IMG/VR virus record: IMGVR_UViG_3300009169_000069
Span: 1-29,651 of that record
Direction: 5' to 3' (one strand)
Source of the DNA: a virus
Length of the DNA: 29,651 nucleotides
Shown: positions 24,388 to 29,651 of the stretch, in pieces
Layout of the letters: each line of letters opens with the position of its first letter
Numbering within the stretch: the stretch's first letter is position 1
The notes under the pieces: model-generated
Told to the model about the DNA's origin: nothing
Seen by the model: the letters and a program-made list of their open reading frames with translations, nothing else
Database searches by the model: none
Translations under genes and position numbers: made by a program

Positions 24388-24623
24388 AAGCCTTACAATT
24401 TACAGTAGAGGCAGGAGACTGGGAGAGCGTTAACAAAAGACTACAACTAGTCATTAAGTTTAAACAGATATACCCTAGCTTAGATATAGCCTCTGACAAA
24501 TACGATAGACTACTACATGAAGATGGATACGGTCATAGAAGTATGTATATCATGCACAATAATATAAAGTACTTAGTACTGAAAGGAAGTCCTTATGTCC
24601 AACTTACACAAACCAACTCTTAA
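24384..24623 (+). CDS. Hypothetical protein, 79 aa
   Basis: ATG at 24384 with a strong AAAGGAGTAGAGGT site, overlapping the upstream stop. A small alpha/beta protein (MKALQFTVEAGDWESVNKRL, then YIMHNNIKYLVLKG). The 3' end overlaps the helicase start by 29 nt, so the two are probably co-translated. No family recognised. Confidence 0.68.
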   Translation: MKALQFTVEAGDWESVNKRLQLVIKFKQIYPSLDIASDKYDRLLHEDGYGHRSMYIMHNNIKYLVLKGSPYVQLTQTNS

Positions 24624-26751
24624 AGAAGTACTAGCAGAGAAAGCTAGACTAAAAGAGTTAAGTAGTAGTCCAGTAGTAGCTAGTCTAAGCGAAAATTCAG
24701 AACGTACAGAAAACGCTTTAAACGAGTTAAAAAACAAAATCAATACTAATATATTAGTTAGTAACGAACACGCGCCAAAAACGCTTAAACCTACGTTACA
24801 AGAGATTTTAAACGGTAAAAAAGCTAGTTTACCCATTAAACCAAGCGAGGCGGTGCATATTCCTGCTACTAACACTAGCACCTTTACTAAGACAGACCTT
24901 GCTAGTGCTATTGCTAATGCCTCTAAGCAGATTACTCTTAAAGAGAGACTTGCTATAATGGCTCATACGCAGAAGCAAGTAGCTCAAGAGCTTAACATTA
25001 AGACAGTAGAGGAAGCTAAGGAGTTTATTAGTAAGCCTACTGCTAGAGAGGCAGGTAACTTGCCTGATAATGTAGGGCAAAGCTTGAAAGATAGACTAGC
25101 AGGCTTAGTAAAGAAGCACGTACCTGAATTAGCAGTCCCAGTAGAGGAAGCAGTAAAGGAGACTGTTAGACAGAATGAGACATTCTCACTAAACATTACT
25201 CTTAATGAAAGACAGCAAGCCGCAGTAAACTTTGCAGATAGTGGAAAGAGCTTTGTTCTACTAGGTGCGGCTGGTACAGGTAAGACTTCTAGTGAAGGTG
25301 CTATGCTACATAGAATACTAGATAGTAATACTATAAGTACTACACAGTTCAAAGGTGGGCGAGATGTTCCTAGTGTAGCTGTATGTGCTTATACCAGACG
25401 TGCTGCCGCTAACTCTGCTAAGGCTATTCTTAAAGACCCTATACTAAGAGAGCAACTTACTGGTAACATCATGACTATCCATGCTTTACTAGAGTATATC
25501 CCAGAGACTTACTATGATGTAGTAGATGATAAAGAGAAGTTCCGATTTGCTCCTACTAAGACTGCTAAGAACCCTCTATCAATTACTACTCTAATCATTG
25601 AGGAGGCTACTCTAGTAGGCTTAGACTTATGGGAGTACTTGTATGATGCTCTACCTTATGATGTACAGATTATCTTTGTAGGAGATATTAACCAGTTACC
25701 TCCAGTATTCGGACCAAGTATACTAAACTATGCTCTTACTAAGCTACCAGTAGTAGAGCTTAAAGAAGTATATCGTCAAGCAGAAGGTTCTCCTATCATT
25801 AACAATGCTCATAGGATACTCAAAGGAGAGAAGTTAGTAGATGGTTCTAATGCTCAAGGTAAGTTCCAGCTTATTACAGGTAAGCAAGATACTAAGATAG
25901 GACAAGCTAAGACAGCCGCGGCACTTGCTAATATGTTCAAGCAGTTCTATGATAATGACTTGTATAATCCTGAAGAGGATATGATACTATCCCCATGGAA
26001 TAAGCAAGAGCTAGGTACAGATGCTATCAATACAATCATTAGCGAGTTCCTTAGTATAAAGCATCAGAAGCTAGTGTACGAAGTTATAGCAGGCTTTCAT
26101 AAACTCTACTTAGCAGAGGGAGATAAGGTAATCATTAACAAGAGAGACGCTTTGATAGTTAGTATAGAGCGTAACCCAGCTTATGTAGGCAAAGAACCTG
26201 CTATGGCAGGACATGACCTTAGTAGATACGGAGTAAGACGAATGAGTGCAGAGAACGCTCACTTGTTAGACGAACTTAGCTTAGATGATGAGATTGATAG
26301 CATAGACTATAGTAACTTCTCCTTAGAAGATATGGAAGAGACTGCTATGGAACGTAAGATGCAAGCCTCTCATAAGGTTATGGTAGCGTATGATGATGGT
26401 TACACAGATACTATTACAGCCGCAGGAGACTTAGCACCTAGTGTATTCCAACTAGGCTATGCTATGACAGTACATAAGTCTCAAGGTTCTGAGTGGCGTA
26501 GAGTATTCATTATATTCCACCCTGACCACCTTATCAGTCTGAATAGAGAGATGCTTTATACAGCTATCACTAGGGCTAGGGAGGAAGTCTACTTAATAGC
26601 TAAGAGGTACGTAGTAGATAAGGCAGTAGATGTACAGAAGGTTAAGGGTAATACACTAGAGGATAAGATTGCACTATTCAACAGTGGATACAAGGAGATG
26701 AACTTAGGCTCTATCCGAGTTACTAAACCTAGCTTGGGTGTACGCGACTAA
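24595..26751 (+). CDS. SF1 DNA helicase, RecD/Dda-like, 718 aa
   Basis: ATG at 24595 behind AAAGGAAG. Helicase motifs in order: Q-like NITLNERQQAA (~200-210), Walker A GAAGTGKT (224-231), Walker B LIIEEA (333-338), motif III VGDINQLPP (362-370), motif V TVHKSQGSEW (625-634) and motif VI YTAITRAR (655-662). These place it with RecD2/Dda-type 5'-3' helicases. Dda of T4 unwinds DNA and strips proteins from forks, so a role in replication start or recombination is likely. The first ~200 residues precede the helicase core, look partly disordered and carry several copies of a short LKExLA-like motif. No second domain such as nuclease or primase is seen. Confidence 0.93.
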   Translation: MSNLHKPTLKEVLAEKARLKELSSSPVVASLSENSERTENALNELKNKINTNILVSNEHAPKTLKPTLQEILNGKKASLPIKPSEAVHIPATNTSTFTKTDLASAIANASKQITLKERLAIMAHTQKQVAQELNIKTVEEAKEFISKPTAREAGNLPDNVGQSLKDRLAGLVKKHVPELAVPVEEAVKETVRQNETFSLNITLNERQQAAVNFADSGKSFVLLGAAGTGKTSSEGAMLHRILDSNTISTTQFKGGRDVPSVAVCAYTRRAAANSAKAILKDPILREQLTGNIMTIHALLEYIPETYYDVVDDKEKFRFAPTKTAKNPLSITTLIIEEATLVGLDLWEYLYDALPYDVQIIFVGDINQLPPVFGPSILNYALTKLPVVELKEVYRQAEGSPIINNAHRILKGEKLVDGSNAQGKFQLITGKQDTKIGQAKTAAALANMFKQFYDNDLYNPEEDMILSPWNKQELGTDAINTIISEFLSIKHQKLVYEVIAGFHKLYLAEGDKVIINKRDALIVSIERNPAYVGKEPAMAGHDLSRYGVRRMSAENAHLLDELSLDDEIDSIDYSNFSLEDMEETAMERKMQASHKVMVAYDDGYTDTITAAGDLAPSVFQLGYAMTVHKSQGSEWRRVFIIFHPDHLISLNREMLYTAITRAREEVYLIAKRYVVDKAVDVQKVKGNTLEDKIALFNSGYKEMNLGSIRVTKPSLGVRD

Positions 26752-26761
26752 TCAAAAGGAA

Positions 26762-26785
26762 GTACTAGGAGCTTGCTCCTAGTAC
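26762..26785 (+). other. Intercistronic hairpin with CUUG loop
   Basis: GTACTAGGAG (26762-26771) and CTCCTAGTAC (26776-26785) form a perfect 10-bp stem around the stable tetraloop CTTG, 11 nt after the helicase stop. No U-tract follows (ACAAAGGAGAAC), so it is not a typical terminator. It more likely protects upstream mRNA from 3' exonucleases, is an RNase III cleavage site, or influences translation of the next gene, whose AAAGGAG site lies a few bases downstream. Confidence 0.8.
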
Positions 26786-26801
26786 ACAAAGGAGAACTAA
26801 T

Positions 26802-27047
26802 ATGACTATGTATAGAGTTAAAACCCTATGGGAAGATGAAGATAACAGTATTATAGAAGGAGAAATCATTAATGGCTCAAAAGGTAGTGTACTTATTACA
26901 GGAGTATGGGTATATAATACTAGGAATAATTGTCTTATAGGCAACCAAGTACTACGACAGACTATTACTTGTAAGAAACTATCTCCTTACCAAGAGGCTA
27001 GAGTAAGAGTGGGCAAATCTAAGATGCAACTAAGAAAGGGGAACTAA
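26802..27047 (+). CDS. Hypothetical protein, 81 aa
   Basis: ATG at 26802 after AAAGGAGAACTAAT. A beta-rich small protein with alternating strands (IIEGEIINGSKGSVLITGVW) and a basic C-terminal tail (RVRVGKSKMQLRKGN). No membrane segment. The strand pattern and basic end suggest a small nucleic-acid- or protein-binding barrel, which is inference only. It is followed 1 nt later by the next ATG. Confidence 0.7.
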   Translation: MTMYRVKTLWEDEDNSIIEGEIINGSKGSVLITGVWVYNTRNNCLIGNQVLRQTITCKKLSPYQEARVRVGKSKMQLRKGN

Positions 27048-27048
27048 C

Positions 27049-27318
27049 ATGACTACTTTAAACAGACCAATCGTTATAACAGAGGCAGAAGCTATTAACC
27101 AATGGAGACTAAATACTATTCTCTTATTAGTCTTAGTAAGCATAGCTTTCTTTGGTGGCAAGGAGATAGGCAAGCAAGAGGTAGAGAAGAAACTTATTAC
27201 AGACTTGCAAGATGGTACAGTGGACTGCCGAGTAGTAGAGTATCATAGTAGTAAAGACAGAGTAACAGTAACTAGACTAGGCACACTAGATAAGGGAGTT
27301 GAAAAAATTCTTAATTGA
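27049..27318 (+). CDS. Single-pass membrane protein, 89 aa
   Basis: ATG at 27049 behind AAAGGGGAACTAAC. One hydrophobic span at about residues 21-37 (LNTILLLVLVSIAFFGG), then a charged segment (KEIGKQEVEKKLITDLQDG) and a small C-terminal domain with one Cys. It has N-in or signal-anchor character. A role at the inner membrane is likely but not identifiable. Its end overlaps the promoter-like sequence at 27315. Confidence 0.7.
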   Translation: MTTLNRPIVITEAEAINQWRLNTILLLVLVSIAFFGGKEIGKQEVEKKLITDLQDGTVDCRVVEYHSSKDRVTVTRLGTLDKGVEKILN

Positions 27319-27342
27319 CAAAATAACTAAAATTGCTAAAAT
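27315..27342 (+). promoter_or_regulatory. Internal sigma70-like promoter
   Basis: A perfect TTGACA (27315-27320), 16-nt spacer and TAAAAT (27337-27342), expected start near 27349. The next ATG with a ribosome binding site is at 27362. It falls where the previous gene ends, as expected for an internal promoter boosting the downstream genes. Confidence 0.6.
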
Positions 27343-27361
27343 GACAAATCAAGAGGGCATT

Positions 27362-27688
27362 ATGCAAATAGACTATTCTAAATACATAGACACTAGATTA
27401 TACCTTACCATAGGACTTATATCAGTAGGCACTAGCTATAGTAATACAGTAAGAATTAACATAAGCGACTACTGCCTATTAGTAAACTGGTTACAGGTTG
27501 AGCCTAATAAAGAAGTGGAAGATATGATGGCAGAGATGCCTAGTGGCAGGTTGAATGGTCTAGGCTTCGTACTCAAAGGCATACTCAAATGTAGTGAGAG
27601 TTATGTAGGCTTGCATATAGACTACTACAAATACAATACAATAAAGGAATACTTTAATGACTACCAGTTATTTAAGAGGCTCATCTAA
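27362..27688 (+). CDS. Hypothetical protein, 108 aa
   Basis: The open frame reaches back to a TTG at 27299, but that part overlaps the promoter-like sequence and the previous gene. ATG at 27362 (MQIDYSKYID) has AGAGGG upstream, so I choose it; ATG at 27341 is also possible. The protein is beta-rich with a hydrophobic N-terminal strand pair (LYLTIGLISVGTSYSN) and a short C-terminal helix. It overlaps the next gene by 32 nt. Function unknown. Confidence 0.62.
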   Translation: MQIDYSKYIDTRLYLTIGLISVGTSYSNTVRINISDYCLLVNWLQVEPNKEVEDMMAEMPSGRLNGLGFVLKGILKCSESYVGLHIDYYKYNTIKEYFNDYQLFKRLI

Positions 27689-27881
27689 GAAGGTTACTTT
27701 AGACAGTACACCTGAAGCAATAGAGAATGATGGGTTTCATAGGGCTAAGGTTAAGATGGGTAAAGACCCTATTCCTCCTTTCTTAGTAGGTACTGTGCAG
27801 TATAGACAGTGGATGAAAGGCTGGAATAGGTACTTAGAAGAACACGCTAACAATGAAAGGAAAAAGAATGGAACAGAATGA
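27657..27881 (+). CDS. Rmf/CrpP-like small protein, 74 aa
   Basis: ATG at 27657 after AAAGGAATACTTTA. The central part has the spacing of Rmf (ribosome modulation factor)/CrpP-like small phage proteins. Ala30 and Gly35 come before PFLVGT (41-46), and a Trp-x-x-Gly-Trp follows (QWMKGW, 51-56). In bacterial Rmf this fold binds the 30S subunit during ribosome hibernation; in phages the role is mostly unknown. The flanks are basic (N-terminal KK, C-terminal NNERKK), which would suit RNA binding. Family call is from motif spacing only. Confidence 0.6.
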   Translation: MTTSYLRGSSKKVTLDSTPEAIENDGFHRAKVKMGKDPIPPFLVGTVQYRQWMKGWNRYLEEHANNERKKNGTE

Positions 27882-28200
27882 GAAAGATACTGATGTACTA
27901 GCAGAAGATGTTAGTATGACAGTACAAGAACTCTACGCTCAACTTCTAATGTCTGATGAACTTATCTTAACAGTAGAGGCTCATGCAATAGAGGAGATTA
28001 AGAAAGGACTTATCAGTGTTAAAGGCAAGGAGAACTCTAAACTCAAGGCTAAGAATATGCCAACAGACGAGAGTAAACTTAGTATCACTCTGCTTAAGTC
28101 TGAGGAAGATACTCCTCCTAACATGGTACGAATTCATATAGCCTTAGCAAGACGTAAGTCTTTTACTATAGCTAAGATAGAAGCTCCTAGCGACTTCTAA
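27868..28200 (+). CDS. Hypothetical protein ending in SDF, 110 aa
   Basis: The frame includes an earlier ATG at 27853, but ATG at 27868 (MEQNEKDTDV) has AAAGGA upstream and overlaps the previous gene by 14 nt. An acidic helical N-terminus is followed by a Lys-rich middle (KGKENSKLKAKN) and two beta strands (SKLSITLLKS, VRIHIALARR). It ends AKIEAPSDF, an acidic-Phe ending like two other proteins of this phage. No family recognised. Confidence 0.7.
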   Translation: MEQNEKDTDVLAEDVSMTVQELYAQLLMSDELILTVEAHAIEEIKKGLISVKGKENSKLKAKNMPTDESKLSITLLKSEEDTPPNMVRIHIALARRKSFTIAKIEAPSDF

Positions 28201-28212
28201 GAAAGGACTATC

Positions 28213-28755
28213 ATGGCAAGTTTGAAAGAGATGTTAGCGGCTAAGATAGCTTCTAATAATGTTAGTAGTACAGTAGAACAGAAAGAAGTACCTAAGGTAG
28301 AACACCCACCTATAGTAGTAACAGCAGTAGTAAAGGAAGAGCCTAAGCCAGTAAGCATAGTAGATAACTTAAAGAGCCAACTTGATGCAATAGAGGATAA
28401 GCAAGGCAAGTCTTTAGACGAAATACTAGATGAACCTTTGGGCAAAACTGACAGTAAGATAATGGAAGATGCTCTAATCACAACAGCAGATATAGTACCT
28501 CGCATTAGACAGCTTAATAGTCTAAGTGATATGGAAGCTGAGAAAGAAATGAGCTTACTAAAGATTGCTCTTATGGCTAACCCCGAAGCAGTAGCTCTTA
28601 TGTTACCTGAAGATGTAGGCTTGTTAGTAGCTACTCTACGCAGGATAGTTAGAGAAGAAGTGATAGCAACAGCGGCTAAGAAAACTACTAAGAAAGCTAA
28701 GGAAACTAAGGTAGATGCTAAGACGCTATGGGCAACAGACGTAGATGACTTTTAA
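28213..28755 (+). CDS. Protein with LKEMLA start motif and acidic DDF tail, 180 aa
   Basis: ATG at 28213 behind GAAAGGACTATC. It starts MASLKEMLAAKIASNN, the same short motif found several times in the helicase N-terminus. Residues ~20-60 are disordered and Val/Pro/Lys-rich (VVKEEPKPVS). Residues ~85-160 are helical with repeated Leu/Met/Glu. A Lys-rich linker (AAKKTTKKAKETK) leads to the ending LWATDVDDF. Basic linker plus acidic Phe-terminated tip is the C-terminal design of SSB-type proteins. It could be a helicase partner or loader; this is inference. Confidence 0.72.
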   Translation: MASLKEMLAAKIASNNVSSTVEQKEVPKVEHPPIVVTAVVKEEPKPVSIVDNLKSQLDAIEDKQGKSLDEILDEPLGKTDSKIMEDALITTADIVPRIRQLNSLSDMEAEKEMSLLKIALMANPEAVALMLPEDVGLLVATLRRIVREEVIATAAKKTTKKAKETKVDAKTLWATDVDDF

Positions 28756-28770
28756 TAATAGGAGATTAGT

Positions 28771-29235
28771 ATGATTGAAAAAGAAATGAGACAGGAAGCA
28801 CCTATGGGACACGCAGAAGATAAGAATACAGTACTGCCACAGAGTTCAGTAGAAAGTGCTAGACGTAAGTTCCTTAATAAAGTAGAAGGTATTGTAAATC
28901 ATAACCGTAACAGTGAGTATGGTACAGCAGAAGACAGCTTTGAGACTATTGCAGAGTTCTGGGTTACTTACCTAAGAGCTAGGCATGGTATTGTACTAGA
29001 CCTTACAGCACTAGACATAGCCGCTATGATGGACTTGCTCAAGACTGCCCGTATTGCTACTAACCCTAACCATATGGATAGTTGGCTAGACAAGGCAGGG
29101 TACTCTGCTTGTGCAGGAGGTATCTTAGTAGAAGGAGAGATTGCTAAGGAACAGTTTAATGACGCTTGTAAGCAAGCCGCTAGTGCAGTAGTAGCCGTAG
29201 TTAATAAAGCACCTAAGCGTAGAAGTAATAGTTAG
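28771..29235 (+). CDS. DUF6378 family protein, 154 aa
   Basis: ATG at 28771 after AGGAGATTAGT. Conserved elements of the phage DUF6378 domain are YGTAEDSFETIAEFW (50-64), LDIAAMMDLLKTAR (81-94) and SWLDKAGYSACAGG (104-117). The all-helical domain with acidic residues in two helices recalls MazG/dUTPase-like pyrophosphatases, but activity is not established. The C-terminus is a basic tail (KAPKRRSNS). It is the last gene before a gap holding a 12-bp inverted repeat. Confidence 0.82.
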   Translation: MIEKEMRQEAPMGHAEDKNTVLPQSSVESARRKFLNKVEGIVNHNRNSEYGTAEDSFETIAEFWVTYLRARHGIVLDLTALDIAAMMDLLKTARIATNPNHMDSWLDKAGYSACAGGILVEGEIAKEQFNDACKQAASAVVAVVNKAPKRRSNS

Positions 29236-29250
29236 ATAGTATCTAGCCTG

Positions 29251-29316
29251 TAATAACATAAGTGGAGAGAGTACCTCACCGTCTAGTATTCTTTTTATAC
29301 ATAGCTTATGTTATTA
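29251..29316 (+). repeat. 12-bp inverted repeat around a 42-nt loop
   Basis: TAATAACATAAG (29251-29262) and CTTATGTTATTA (29305-29316) are perfect inverted copies in the 119-nt gap after the DUF6378 gene. The loop contains GTGGAGAGAGTACCTCAC, able to form a small inner stem, and CTTTTTATAC. There is no U-tract after the right arm, so simple termination is unlikely; an operator or processed mRNA boundary is possible. Confidence 0.75.
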
Positions 29317-29354
29317 TGGAGTAGGTATTACAGATAGAATAACAGGAGAACGAT

Positions 29355-29504
29355 ATGAAACCAGTAACATTATACTTAGTAATCTTTTCAATAATAACAA
29401 GTCCTATTATGTTAGCAGGTTTTATCGCAAGGAATACTTGGGTAGCCTTTAAGGTAGGCATGGAACTAGCAGATGATGTAGTGCGTAAGTTATACAACCG
29501 CTAG
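29355..29504 (+). CDS. Small membrane protein, 49 aa
   Basis: ATG at 29355 after AACAGGAGAACGAT. One hydrophobic segment at residues ~4-24 (VTLYLVIFSIITSPIMLAGF), then a short amphipathic basic tail ending RKLYNR. The stop TAG is part of the next gene's TAGGAG ribosome binding site, the same stop-in-site arrangement as at 1748 and 3766. A small inner-membrane phage peptide; function unknown. Confidence 0.66.
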   Translation: MKPVTLYLVIFSIITSPIMLAGFIARNTWVAFKVGMELADDVVRKLYNR

Positions 29505-29513
29505 GAGACTATA

Positions 29514-29651
29514 ATGAAATTATACTTCAGAGAAGATAGTAAAGAACTAGGAGTACCATTTGGCAAACCTCTTAAAGGAGTAACCTATAAAGGAGAAAAG
29601 CCTTATCGTATTCAGATATTCAGGCAAGAGAGTGTAAGAGATACAACAGAG
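29514..29651 (+). CDS. Partial gene at the right edge, 46 codons
   Basis: ATG at 29514 with TAGGAGACTATA site; open to the end of the window. Starts MKLYFREDSKELGVPFGKPL and is beta-like and basic. Too short to identify. Confidence 0.6.
   Translation, partial: MKLYFREDSKELGVPFGKPLKGVTYKGEKPYRIQIFRQESVRDTTE

Noticed and set aside
26762-26785. Intrinsic terminator after the helicase
   Set aside because: The stem is strong but followed by ACAAAGGAGAAC without a U-tract, and the operon continues with closely spaced genes.

Overview
The window is part of the genome of a lytic-looking, short-tailed (podovirus-type) tailed phage of moderately AT-rich composition, most likely infecting a Gram-negative bacterium. 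The host guess is weak. It rests on T7-like internal virion (ejection) proteins, strong sigma70-type promoters, strong Shine-Dalgarno sites and an Rmf/CrpP-like small protein. No integrase, repressor, tRNA, CRISPR array or insertion sequence is visible.

Layout: two divergent gene blocks are separated by an AT-rich control region (about 20.64-21.43 kb). Leftwards (minus strand) lies the virion and lysis operon. In transcription order it holds a small-terminase candidate (GTG start, 19182), a 42-aa mini-gene, large terminase, portal, a structured non-coding stretch, a small protein, scaffold and a major capsid protein of the DUF5309/SU10 type. An intrinsic terminator follows. Next come a small head protein, head-tail adaptor, membrane protein (holin candidate), tail fibre with YadA-like head repeats, M15 endolysin, DUF1353 protein, a large tail/nozzle protein and three internal virion proteins, the last cut by the window edge. 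Between this operon and the control region are a 205-aa gene with its own promoter and terminator, and two small genes of 60 and 52 aa.

Rightwards (plus strand) is a tightly packed early/middle operon. It holds a 370-aa protein, a run of small unknown proteins (two probably paralogous), a RecD/Dda-like SF1 helicase, further small proteins including an Rmf/CrpP-like one, a 180-aa protein with an acidic DDF tail and a DUF6378 protein. Two more genes start at the right edge.

Most unusual points: (1) a GC-richer segment of about 125 nt between portal and the next head gene folds on the coding strand into a long nested stem with competing flanking hairpins, a candidate undescribed phage RNA; (2) I found no GATC anywhere in the 29.6 kb, and Asp codons appear to switch from GAT to GAC before C, suggesting selection against this site; TCGA and CCGG also appear absent and GGCC was found once; (3) two minus-strand promoters share the same -10 box and the same initial transcribed sequence CATGCAGTA; (4) a short LKExLA-type motif recurs in the disordered N-terminus of the helicase and at the start of a neighbouring protein. 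All counts and folds were made by eye.
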